Assembly (NCBI GenBank): GCA_023387335.1
Contig: JAEWIF010000006.1
Coordinates: 162,291 to 226,290, forward strand
Length of the DNA: 64,000 nt
Direction: 5' to 3'
Source of the DNA: Pseudomonadota bacterium
GTDB taxonomy: Bacteria > Pseudomonadota > Gammaproteobacteria > Burkholderiales > Burkholderiaceae_C
Shown: one piece after another, positions 15,428 to 23,022 of the stretch
Numbering within the stretch: position 1 is the first letter of the stretch
How the letters are laid out: each line of letters opens with the position of its first letter
Program-made: the position numbers and the translations under genes
Notes under the pieces: model-generated
What the model was told of the DNA's origin: nothing
Seen by the model: the letters and a program-made list of their open reading frames with translations, nothing else
The model's database searches: none

Positions 15428-15696
15428 GCCTGAGCTTCGTGGCCGTCCGGACGCTCGGGCGGCTCGGTTTTCGAGACGCCGCGGATGTTGAGCGCCGCCA
15501 GCGCGACCTGCAGCGCGATGAGCGCCCAGGCGCCGTCATGCCAGCCCCATACGCCCCACAGCACGTTGCTGCCGAGGAACACCCAGAAGCCGATGTTGCG
15601 GCGCGACTTGTGGTTGGAGGCCACCAGCCAGGCGGCCAGCAGGCTGGCCGCCATCGCGGGCCACTGCAGCAGGTCGATCCACTCGGAGAAGTCCAT
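15424..15696 (-). CDS. Small membrane protein (90 aa)
   Basis: Three hydrophobic helices are visible: LLQWPAMAASLLAAWLVA, NIGFWVFLGSNVLWGVWGW and AWALIALQVALAALNIRGV. Cytoplasmic tail PPERPDGHEAQA. The layout recalls small PnuC/semiSWEET-like three-helix proteins, but no motif fixes the family. It lies 13 nt after the DUF808 gene on the same strand and is probably cotranscribed with it. Confidence 0.65.
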   Translation of the reverse strand: MDFSEWIDLLQWPAMAASLLAAWLVASNHKSRRNIGFWVFLGSNVLWGVWGWHDGAWALIALQVALAALNIRGVSKTEPPERPDGHEAQA

Positions 15697-15709
15697 TCGT
15701 TCGATCCCG

Positions 15710-16624
15710 TCAGGCCGGCGCGCGCCGGCCGAAGGTGCGCCGCGCCAGCGCGACGCCGCCCATCACCACCGCGCCGGCGACGATGCCGATCACGGCATGC
15801 GCGAGCAGCGGCACCAGGAAACCGGCCACGGCCGGCAGCCCCTCGGCGGCGTGCTCCACGGCGTGCTCCAGCGGCGGCACGCCGTGCGCCAGGATGCTGC
15901 CGCCCACCAGGAACATGGCGACCGTGCCCGCGAGCGAGAGCGCCTTCATCAGCCAGGGCGCCGCGGCCACGATGCCGCGACCGACGGCGCGCCGCGCATC
16001 GGAGCCGGCGCGGGACAGCCACAGGCCCAGGTCGTCCAGCTTCACGATGGCGCCAACCAGGCCGTACACGCCCACCGTCATCAGCACGGCGATGCCGGCT
16101 ATCACGGCGACGCGCGTGAAAAGCGGCGCGTCGGCCACGGTGCCCAGCGCGATCACGATGATCTCGGCCGACAGGATGAAGTCGGTGCGCACCGCGCCCT
16201 TGATCTTCTCCTTCTCCAGCGCGACCGGGTCCACCGCGGGATCGGCCAGCGCCCGCTCCAGCGCCTTCACGCGGGCGCTCTCGTCCTCGTGGTGCAGGAA
16301 GCGGTGCGCCACCTTCTCGAAGCCCTCGAAGCAAAGGTAGGCGCCGCCCACCATCAGCAGCGGCAGCACCGCCCACGGCGCGATGGCGCTGATCGCCAGC
16401 GCCGCGGGCACCAGGATCAGCTTGTTGACCGCCGAGCCCTTGGCCACCGCCCACACCACCGGCAGCTCGCGGTCGGCGGCCACGCCGGACACCTGCTGCG
16501 CGTTGAGCGCGAGGTCGTCGCCCAGCACGCCGGCCGTCTTCTTGGCCGCCACCTTGGTGAGCAGCGAGACGTCGTCGAGGATGGTGGCGATGTCGTCCAG
16601 CAGGGCGAAGAAGCTCGAGGCCAT
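15710..16624 (-). CDS. DUF808 (YedI-like) membrane protein
   Basis: 304 aa. The N-terminal MASSFFALLDDIATILDDVS followed by KVAAKKTAGVLGDDLALNAQQV is the hallmark of the DUF808/YedI family. Several membrane helices follow (LILVPAALAISAIAPWAVLPLL, VAVIAGIAVLMTVGVYGLVG and others). The function of the family is unknown. The gene starts only 39 bp from the divergent ferredoxin gene. Confidence 0.88.
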   Translation of the reverse strand: MASSFFALLDDIATILDDVSLLTKVAAKKTAGVLGDDLALNAQQVSGVAADRELPVVWAVAKGSAVNKLILVPAALAISAIAPWAVLPLLMVGGAYLCFEGFEKVAHRFLHHEDESARVKALERALADPAVDPVALEKEKIKGAVRTDFILSAEIIVIALGTVADAPLFTRVAVIAGIAVLMTVGVYGLVGAIVKLDDLGLWLSRAGSDARRAVGRGIVAAAPWLMKALSLAGTVAMFLVGGSILAHGVPPLEHAVEHAAEGLPAVAGFLVPLLAHAVIGIVAGAVVMGGVALARRTFGRRAPA

Positions 16625-16663
16625 GGTTGTCGTGGTGTCGTGGCGGCGTGCCTATGATCGCTG

Positions 16664-16954
16664 ATGGACGAGCAAGGCGGCGTGACGAAGACCTGGCGCA
16701 TCACGATCGGCGTGGACGGCCCCACGTTCGACGCGCGCGACGACCAGCCCCTGCTGCCCGCCGCCGAAGCCGCCGGCTTCGCGCTCGCGAGCTCCTGCCG
16801 CAACGGCACCTGCCGCACCTGCATGCGGCGCATGCTCTCGGGCGAGGTGCGCTACCGGATCGAGTGGCCCGGTCTCCTCGAAGAAGAAAAGCGCGAAGGC
16901 TGGGTGCTGCCCTGCGTGGCGCATCCCGCCGCGGACATCGTGCTGGACGCCTGA
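16664..16954 (+). CDS. 2Fe-2S ferredoxin-like protein
   Basis: 96 aa. The cluster ligands follow the plant-type pattern: CRNGTCRTCMRR gives C-x4-C-x2-C, and the fourth Cys is in WVLPCVAHP. An N-terminal beta hairpin precedes it. It is a small soluble electron carrier. A -10-like TATGAT at 16653-16658 ends 5 nt before the ATG and no Shine-Dalgarno exists, so the mRNA may be leaderless. No partner oxidoreductase lies beside it. Confidence 0.85.
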   Translation: MDEQGGVTKTWRITIGVDGPTFDARDDQPLLPAAEAAGFALASSCRNGTCRTCMRRMLSGEVRYRIEWPGLLEEEKREGWVLPCVAHPAADIVLDA

Positions 16955-16989
16955 GGGCGGCACATCGTGCCGGCGTGAGGCGCGCGGCC

Positions 16990-17181
16990 TCACGTGTTGC
17001 CGGTGACGTAGGGGCCGCGCGGCTTGCGCTCTTCGCGCGCGGGATGCTGCTCGGCCTTGTCGTCGGGGTGGTGGATGGTGGCGTTGCTGCCCTCGGGCAC
17101 CTCGTCCTTGTCGGGCGGGGGCAACTCGTGGGGCGGCATCGTGTCGGGCGCGGATGCGGGCTTGCTGATGGGCGCGTTCAT
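16990..17181 (-). CDS. Small disordered hydrophilic protein (63 aa)
   Basis: Starts MNAPISKPASAPDTMPPHEL. It is Pro, Glu, Asp, Lys and His rich and without hydrophobic segments. AAGGA lies before the ATG at 17181. Composition is close to that of the 66-aa protein at 216-416, and both share the promoter box, so they may belong to one protein type. No family is recognised. Confidence 0.65.
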   Translation of the reverse strand: MNAPISKPASAPDTMPPHELPPPDKDEVPEGSNATIHHPDDKAEQHPAREERKPRGPYVTGNT

Positions 17182-17200
17182 GGGGAATCCTTCGCATCCG

Positions 17201-17235
17201 ACTCTAGGAACCCGGCCATGGCCGTGCTGTAGGAC
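17201..17235 (-). promoter_or_regulatory. Promoter with GTCCTACAG box, short spacing, for the 63-aa gene
   Basis: GTCCTACAG (17235-17227) is followed at box position 30 by TAGAGT (17206-17201), in the context CCTAGAGTCGG, almost the same as the CCTAGAGTGGA at the 449-507 site. Leader about 13 nt. Confidence 0.6.
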
Positions 17236-17286
17236 GGCGGCGCATGGGCATTGCCGTGCAGCACCCGTGATGCATGATCCGGCCCC

Positions 17287-18012
17287 GTGAAATCCTTCCT
17301 CGTCGCGACCTTGGCGGGGGCCCTGCTGGGTCCGGCCGCTTCCTCCTTCGCCGCCTCGCCCGCGCCCTTCGAGGACAGCATGGCCCAGCGCACCGCGGCG
17401 TGCACGATCTGCCATGGTGCCCAGGGCCGCGCCGGCCCCGACGGCTACTACCCGCGCATCGCGGGCAAGCCGGCCGGCTACCTCTACAACCAGCTGCTCA
17501 ACTTCCGCGACGGCCGCCGCCACTACGGCCTGATGACGCGCCTGCTGGACCCGCTGTCGGAGCCCTACCTGCTGGAAATCGCCCAGCACTTCGCGCAGCT
17601 CGACCTGCCCTATGCGCAGCCGCCCGCGCCGCGCGCGACCGACGCGGTGCTCGAGCGCGGGCGCCGGCTCGCGCTGCAGGGCGACGCGGGCGCCAAGCTG
17701 CCCTCGTGCGCCAGCTGCCACGGCGAGGCGCTCACCGGCGTGATGCCGAACACGCCCGGGCTGCTGGGCCTGTCGCGTGATTACCTGAGCGCGCAGCTGG
17801 GCGCCTGGCGCACCGGCCTTCGCCGCGCGCACGCGCCGGACTGCATGGCGCAGGTGGCGCGCACGCTGCCGCCCGAAGACCTGACGGCGGTGGCCACCTG
17901 GCTGGCCGCGCAGCCCTTGCCCTCGCCGTCGCACGCGGCGGCGCAGCTCGCCCAGCCCGCGCCGCTGGAATGCGGCAGCGCGCGCCTGCCGGCCGGAAGG
18001 CAGAAGCCGTGA
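17287..18012 (+). CDS. Diheme cytochrome c (c4-like), periplasmic
   Basis: 241 aa from GTG. A signal peptide ends near SSFAAS. Two heme-binding CxxCH sites, CTICH (about 39-43) and CASCH (about 141), lie in two similar domains, the pattern of cytochrome c4-type diheme proteins; Met ligands are less clear. Its stop overlaps the GTG start of the triheme cytochrome gene by 4 nt, so the two are translationally coupled. No catalytic dehydrogenase is coded beside them. A near-leaderless start is possible (CATGAT at 17273-17278). Confidence 0.88.
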   Translation: MKSFLVATLAGALLGPAASSFAASPAPFEDSMAQRTAACTICHGAQGRAGPDGYYPRIAGKPAGYLYNQLLNFRDGRRHYGLMTRLLDPLSEPYLLEIAQHFAQLDLPYAQPPAPRATDAVLERGRRLALQGDAGAKLPSCASCHGEALTGVMPNTPGLLGLSRDYLSAQLGAWRTGLRRAHAPDCMAQVARTLPPEDLTAVATWLAAQPLPSPSHAAAQLAQPAPLECGSARLPAGRQKP

Positions 18013-19277
18013 AGCGCGCCCTGCTGCTCATCCTGGCGGTCGGCCTGCTCGCCCTCGGCGGCTGGGTCTGGCATGTGAACTACTCGGAACCGGACGCCGG
18101 CGGCACGCGGGCCGCTAACGCGGCTGCGCCCTCGGCGGAGCGCGGCGCCTACCTGGTGCGCGTGGGCAACTGCATGGCCTGCCACACCGACCGCGGCGGC
18201 GCGGCCTGGGCCGGCGGACGCGCCATCGACACGCCGTTCGGCATCGTCTATTCGAGCAACCTCACTCCGGATCGCTCCACTGGCCTGGGCGGCTGGAGCG
18301 CCGACGACTTCTGGCGCGCGCTGCACCACGGCCGCTCGCGCGACGGCCGGCTGCTCTACCCCGCCTTTCCCTATCCCAACTACACCGAGGTGACGCGCGA
18401 GGATGCCGACGCGATGTACGCGTTCCTGCGCACCGTGCCCGCGGTGCAGCGCGAGAACACGCCGCACGGCCTGCGCTGGCCCTACAGCACGCAGCCGGCA
18501 CTGGCGGTGTGGCGAGCGCTGTATTTCCGGCCCGGCGAATACGAACGCGATCCCGAACGGACGGCGGAGTGGAACCGCGGCGCCTACCTGGTGCGCGGAC
18601 TGGGCCACTGCGCCGCCTGCCACACCGCTCGCAACGTGCTGGGCGCCAGCAGCGAGATGATGGACCTGTCGGGCGGCCTGATCCCGATGCAGAACTGGTA
18701 CGCGCCCTCCCTCGCTTCGGACCGCGAAGCCGGCGTGGCGCACTGGACTCCCGCGGACATCGCCCGCCTGCTGCGCACCGGCGCCAGCGGCCAGGCGACC
18801 GTGCTCGGGCCCATGGCCGAAGTGGTGCTCTACAGCACGCAGTACCTGGACGATGCCGACGCGCTGGCCATGGGCGTGTTCCTGAAGTCGCTGCCGCAAG
18901 CGCCGCCGCCCGAGCCGCCCGAGTTCACGCCCGCCGATCCGCGCTTCACCGACCGCGGCGCGAAGATCTACGAACAGCACTGCGCGAAATGCCACGGCGC
19001 CCGCGGCGAGGGCATCAAGGGCGCCTACCCGCCGCTGGCGGGCAACCGCGCGGTGACGCTGCCGGTCACCGCCAACCTGGTGCAGGTGGTGCTGGGCGGC
19101 GGCTACCCGCCGGCGACGGCGGGCAATCCGCGTCCGTACGGCATGCCGCCGTTCGTGATGGTGCTCAAGGATGCGGACGTGGCCGCGGTGCTGACGTTCC
19201 TGCGCTCGTCCTGGGGGCACAACGCGCCGCCGGTGAGCGAGTTCGAGGTCGCCCAGCAGCGCGGCGGCGCGCGTTAG
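18009..19277 (+). CDS. Triheme cytochrome c, AdhB/gluconate-dehydrogenase-subunit-like
   Basis: 422 aa from GTG, overlapping the upstream gene by 4 nt. One N-terminal helix (RALLLILAVGLLALGGWVWH) anchors or exports the protein. Three CxxCH sites (CMACH, CAACH, CAKCH) define three class I cytochrome domains, as in the cytochrome subunit of membrane alcohol or gluconate dehydrogenases. Those enzymes have a quinoprotein or flavoprotein partner; none is nearby, so the electron donor is unknown. Confidence 0.88.
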   Translation: MKRALLLILAVGLLALGGWVWHVNYSEPDAGGTRAANAAAPSAERGAYLVRVGNCMACHTDRGGAAWAGGRAIDTPFGIVYSSNLTPDRSTGLGGWSADDFWRALHHGRSRDGRLLYPAFPYPNYTEVTREDADAMYAFLRTVPAVQRENTPHGLRWPYSTQPALAVWRALYFRPGEYERDPERTAEWNRGAYLVRGLGHCAACHTARNVLGASSEMMDLSGGLIPMQNWYAPSLASDREAGVAHWTPADIARLLRTGASGQATVLGPMAEVVLYSTQYLDDADALAMGVFLKSLPQAPPPEPPEFTPADPRFTDRGAKIYEQHCAKCHGARGEGIKGAYPPLAGNRAVTLPVTANLVQVVLGGGYPPATAGNPRPYGMPPFVMVLKDADVAAVLTFLRSSWGHNAPPVSEFEVAQQRGGAR

Positions 19278-19286
19278 TCGGGGCCG

Positions 19287-19529
19287 TCACTTCGCGAAGG
19301 GATTGGCGAAGACGAACATCATCGCCACGCCCACGCCGATCAGGAAGTTGGCGTCGATCAGGCCCGCCAGCAGGAACATCTTGGTCTGCAGCGGTTCCAT
19401 CATCTCGGGCTGGCGCACCGCGCCGTCGATGAAGCGGCCGCCCATGGTACCTATGCCCAGGCACGCGCCGATGGCGCCCAGGCCGATGATGAGACCGCAA
19501 GCCAGTGCGATCAGTCCGGTGTCGCTCAT
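19287..19529 (-). CDS. atpE: ATP synthase F0 subunit c (orphan)
   Basis: 80 aa with the two-helix hairpin of the c subunit: ALACGLIIGLGAIGACLGIG, a polar loop with the RQP motif (GAVRQPEMMEP), and a second helix LLAGLIDANFLIGVGVAMMF. The Asp of GLID is the proton-binding carboxylate. AGGAGG lies 5 nt before the ATG. The rest of an atp operon is absent from the window, so this is a stand-alone copy, either the only one (relocated) or a paralogue. It ends 9 nt from the stop of the triheme cytochrome gene. Confidence 0.9.
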   Translation of the reverse strand: MSDTGLIALACGLIIGLGAIGACLGIGTMGGRFIDGAVRQPEMMEPLQTKMFLLAGLIDANFLIGVGVAMMFVFANPFAK

Positions 19530-19566
19530 GTGAACCTCCTTTGTGGATGGCTCCATGCTCGGGCGT

Positions 19567-20034
19567 TCACGGAATGCGGGCAATGACCTGGGAGGTAAGG
19601 GCCGCCAGCGCCTGCGGCGGCACGAGGGCCGGCGCGATCTCGGCCAGCGGCACCAGCACGAAGGCGCGCTCGTTCATGCGCGGATGCGGCACGGTGAGGC
19701 GTTCGCTCGCGATGCGAGCGCCGCCGTACAGCAGCAGGTCGAGGTCGAGCGTGCGAGGCGCGTTGGGCCAGGGGCGTTCGCGGCCGGCTTCGGTTTCGAT
19801 CGACAGCAGCGCGTCGAGCAAGGCGGGCGCGGTGAGCGCGGTCCGCACTTCGGCCACCGCGTTGATGAAGTCGGGGCCCGTCGTGCCGACGGGCGCGGTG
19901 CGGTAGAGCGAGGAGCGCGCGGTGACCGTGGTGCCCGGCAGCGTGGCCAGGCGATCCATTGCGTCATGCAGCGCGCGCTGCGCGTCCCCGAGGTTGGCGC
20001 CCAGCGCGACGTAAGCGGTGACCGGGTCTCGCAT
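19567..20034 (-). CDS. folK: 2-amino-4-hydroxy-6-hydroxymethyldihydropteridine diphosphokinase
   Basis: 155 aa, the usual HPPK length. VALGANLGD near the N-terminus and the signature RPWPNAPRTLDLDLLLY near residue 85-110 with Mg-binding Asp pair are visible. The enzyme transfers pyrophosphate from ATP to the pterin in folate synthesis. It follows pcnB by 20 nt on the same strand, a common neighbour pair in proteobacteria, so it is probably the last gene of the operon from the AI-2E family gene. Confidence 0.93.
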   Translation of the reverse strand: MRDPVTAYVALGANLGDAQRALHDAMDRLATLPGTTVTARSSLYRTAPVGTTGPDFINAVAEVRTALTAPALLDALLSIETEAGRERPWPNAPRTLDLDLLLYGGARIASERLTVPHPRMNERAFVLVPLAEIAPALVPPQALAALTSQVIARIP

Positions 20035-20054
20035 CGCCCGCCGCTTCGTCGACG

Positions 20055-21668
20055 CTATTGCGCGCCGCCCGAAGACTGCGCGCCGGCTTCACCGCCGGGC
20101 GAATGGCCCGCGGCGCCGCCCGCTCCGGCGGGCTTGCGGCGACGGCGACGGCGCTTCTTGGGCGCATCGCCCACCGGGCCCTCGCCGCCTTCCATGGACT
20201 CCGATTCGTCAGCGGACGCCGGCGGCTGCGGCGCGCCCGCGGCCGGCCGCTCCGCCGGCGAGGCCTTCTCCTGCGGCTTGACCACGCGCACGCGGCGCGC
20301 GCCCTTGTGCTGCTCTTCGCGCACCTGGACCACCAGGTCCTCGCGTCCCGCGTCGCTGGCCTGGCTGAATTCCTGCCACCAGTCGGCCAGCACCACGTCC
20401 ACCTCGCCCGCGTCGGCGCGCAGGCGCATGAAGTCGAAGCCGGCGCGGAACCGCGGCTGCTCGACCAGGCTGAACGGCGTGCTGCCGGTGCGCTTCTCGA
20501 AGCGCGGCTGCATCATCCAGATCTCGCGCATGTCGGCGCCGAGCTTGCCGCGGCCCGACACGTCGCCGATGCGCGAGTCGAACACGTCGTCGATGGCGCC
20601 CTGCAGCGCCGGGAACGGATGCTCCTTGCGCGCGAGGCGCTGGGCCCAGCCCTCGCGCACGTCGGACCACAGCACGCAGGCGAGGAGGAAGCTGGGGGCG
20701 ACCGGCTTGTCCTCGGACACGCGGCGGTCGGTGTCCTGCAGCGCGGCGCGCACCAGCGGCTGCTCGCTGCGCTCGACCACGAGGTCCAGCAGCGGATAGA
20801 CGCCGCGCGACAGGCCCAGCGACTTGAGCTGCTCGATGGTGGCGACCGAGTGGCCGGTCTGCAGCAGCTTGAGCATCTCGTCGAACAGGCGGCTCTGCGG
20901 CACGTCGTTCAGCAGCCCCAGGCTGGGCTTGAGCGCCGCGCCCGTCTTGGTCTCGAACTTGAAGCCCAGCGGGCTCAGCTTGGCGGCGAAGCGGACCGCG
21001 CGAACGATGCGCACCGGGTCCTCGCGGTAGCGCGTGACGGGGTCGCCGATCATGCGCAGCGTGAGCTTGCGGGCGTCCTTCATGCCGCCGTGGTAGTCGA
21101 CCAGCGTGCGAGTCTGCGGGTCGTAGTACATGGCGTTGATGGTGAAGTCGCGCCGCGTGGCGTCTTCCTCCTGCGGGCCCCACACGTTGTCGCGCAGCAC
21201 ACGGCCGCTGGCGTCCACCGCGTGCTTCATGCCGGCCAGCTCGCTGCGGCTGGTCTTCTCGTTGCCGGCCACCGCCTCGGCGGCGGCGTTGTCCATGTAG
21301 GCCCGGAAGGTCGAGACCTCGATCACCTCGTGCTCGCGGCCGCGGCCGTAGACCACGTGCACGATGCGGAAGCGCCGGCCGATGATGAAGGCACGCCGGA
21401 ACAGGCCCTTGACCTGCTCGGGCGTGGCGTCGGTGGCCACGTCGAAGTCCTTGGGGCGCAGGCCCAGCAGCAGGTCGCGCACGGCGCCGCCCACGATGTA
21501 GGCCTGGAAGCCGGCCTCCTTGAGGGTGTGCACCACGTTGAGGGCGCGCTCGTCCACCAGGGTGGGATCGATCGCGTGTTCCTGCGGGCCGATCTCCTGG
21601 CGCTTGCCGAACCGCGGTTTGCGGGTGGCGCCGCCGGCGAGCAGGCGGTCGATGAATTTCTTGATCAT
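20055..21668 (-). CDS. pcnB: Poly(A) polymerase I
   Basis: 537 aa. The nucleotidyltransferase core shows YIVGGAVRDLLLGLRP and DFDVATDATPEQV with the catalytic Asp pair; RRDFTINAMYYD and a RNA-binding region follow. The Arg-rich tail (KKRRRRRRKP) near the C-terminus is typical of the family and helps bind RNA. It adds poly(A) tails that promote RNA decay. Start at 21668 overlaps the stop of the HAD gene (21665) by 4 nt. Confidence 0.92.
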   Translation of the reverse strand: MIKKFIDRLLAGGATRKPRFGKRQEIGPQEHAIDPTLVDERALNVVHTLKEAGFQAYIVGGAVRDLLLGLRPKDFDVATDATPEQVKGLFRRAFIIGRRFRIVHVVYGRGREHEVIEVSTFRAYMDNAAAEAVAGNEKTSRSELAGMKHAVDASGRVLRDNVWGPQEEDATRRDFTINAMYYDPQTRTLVDYHGGMKDARKLTLRMIGDPVTRYREDPVRIVRAVRFAAKLSPLGFKFETKTGAALKPSLGLLNDVPQSRLFDEMLKLLQTGHSVATIEQLKSLGLSRGVYPLLDLVVERSEQPLVRAALQDTDRRVSEDKPVAPSFLLACVLWSDVREGWAQRLARKEHPFPALQGAIDDVFDSRIGDVSGRGKLGADMREIWMMQPRFEKRTGSTPFSLVEQPRFRAGFDFMRLRADAGEVDVVLADWWQEFSQASDAGREDLVVQVREEQHKGARRVRVVKPQEKASPAERPAAGAPQPPASADESESMEGGEGPVGDAPKKRRRRRRKPAGAGGAAGHSPGGEAGAQSSGGAQ

Positions 21669-22351
21669 GGGTGGGAAGCGAACAGGTCCAGTATGCGCCA
21701 GCCGCGCTCGGCGGCCAGGCGGCGCAGCGTCCCGTCCGGGTTGGTGGCCACGGGATGGTCGCAGCGCTCCAGCAGGGGCAGGTCGTTGGGCGAATCGGAA
21801 TAGAACGTGGTCTCGACCTGGTCCCAGGCGAGGCCCTGCGCGGCCAGCCACTCGCCCACGCGCGTGACCTTGCCCGCGCGCAGCGAGGGCGTGCCGTCGA
21901 TCTCGCCGCTGAACCAGCCGCCGGCATCGCGCACGAGGCGCACCGCGATCAGCTCCTCCACGCCGAAGACGCGCGCGATCGGCTCGGTGACGAACTCGTT
22001 GGTGGCGGTGACGATGGCGACGCGGTCACCGGCCCGCTGGTGGCCGCGCACCAGTTCCAGCGCCTGCGGCCGCACCACCGGGCCGATCACCTCGCGCATG
22101 AAGCGCTCGCGGGCCTCGAGCGAAGCCTCGCGGCCCTTGAGCCGGATGGCGTCGGTGGCGAAGCGCACGTAGGCGTGCACGTCCAGCGTGCCGGCCTTGT
22201 AGTGCTCGTAGAACTCGTCGTTGCGGCGCTTGAACTCGACCGGATCGGCCCAGCCGATGGCCTGGGTGAACACGCCCCAGCTGTAGTCGGAGTCGATCGG
22301 GATCAGGGTGTGGTCCAGGTCGAACAGCGCGACCCGCGTCTTTTGCGTCAC
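21665..22351 (-). CDS. HAD-IB family hydrolase (phosphoserine phosphatase-like)
   Basis: 228 aa. Motif I is FDLDHTLIPIDSD, motif II VTATNEF, and the Asp pair of motif IV is in FYSDSPNDLPLL. A helical cap lies between. Such HAD-IB enzymes remove phosphate from small metabolites; the substrate is not fixed. Start is a GTG that overlaps the hda stop (GTGA), and its own stop overlaps the pcnB start, so translation is likely coupled through the operon. Confidence 0.88.
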   Translation of the reverse strand: MTQKTRVALFDLDHTLIPIDSDYSWGVFTQAIGWADPVEFKRRNDEFYEHYKAGTLDVHAYVRFATDAIRLKGREASLEARERFMREVIGPVVRPQALELVRGHQRAGDRVAIVTATNEFVTEPIARVFGVEELIAVRLVRDAGGWFSGEIDGTPSLRAGKVTRVGEWLAAQGLAWDQVETTFYSDSPNDLPLLERCDHPVATNPDGTLRRLAAERGWRILDLFASHP

Positions 22352-23022
22352 TCGCTCTCCAGCATGGACTTGATCAGGGGGATGGTGATGGCGCGCTGGG
22401 TCTGCAGGGCGTAGGCGTCCAGCTGCTCGAGCAGCTGCATCAGGCTGCCGAGGTCGCGCGAGAAGCGGGTCAGCATGAAGTCCATCACCTCGTCGGAGAG
22501 GAACACGCCGCGCGCATCGGCCGACTGGCGCAGCACCGAGCGGCGCTGCGGCTCGGACAGCAGCTGCAGCTGGAACACGTGGCCCCAGCCCAGGCGCGTG
22601 CGCAGGTCCTCGCGCAGCTGCAGGCCGGCCGGCGGCTGCAGGCCGGCGGCCAGCACGCCGCGCTGCATGGTCTGCGCGCCGACGAACCAGCTGAAGGCCG
22701 CGTGCTGCTGCACGGCGGTGTAGAGGTGCACGTCGTCCAGCAGCACCACGGCCCAGCGCTCGTCGTAGGGTGGCGGCTCCAGCACGGTGGCGTCCATCCA
22801 GCCGGCGGTGGCGCCCTGCTCGCGCAGCGCTTCCTGCACCGCCTTGAGCAGGTGGGTCTTGCCGCTGGCGGGCGGCCCCCACAGGTAAGTGGGCACGGGC
22901 GATCGCGTGGGGCTGCCCGCCCACAGCTGCAGGTGCGCGAGCGCCGGCTCGTTCGGCCCGGCGAAGAAAGCCGACAGCGTGGGCGCACGCGCCATCCCGA
23001 TCGGCAAGGCAAGTTGTTTCAT
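22348..23022 (-). CDS. hda: DnaA inactivator Hda
   Basis: 224 aa. Residues 3-8, QLALPI, match the clamp-binding motif that tethers Hda to the DNA sliding clamp. An AAA+ core follows with LWGPPASGKTHLLK (P-loop), WAVVLLDDVH (Walker B) and a C-terminal helix bundle. With the clamp it stimulates DnaA ATP hydrolysis and limits replication initiation. Overlaps the AI-2E family gene upstream and HAD gene downstream by 4 nt each. Confidence 0.92.
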   Translation of the reverse strand: MKQLALPIGMARAPTLSAFFAGPNEPALAHLQLWAGSPTRSPVPTYLWGPPASGKTHLLKAVQEALREQGATAGWMDATVLEPPPYDERWAVVLLDDVHLYTAVQQHAAFSWFVGAQTMQRGVLAAGLQPPAGLQLREDLRTRLGWGHVFQLQLLSEPQRRSVLRQSADARGVFLSDEVMDFMLTRFSRDLGSLMQLLEQLDAYALQTQRAITIPLIKSMLESE

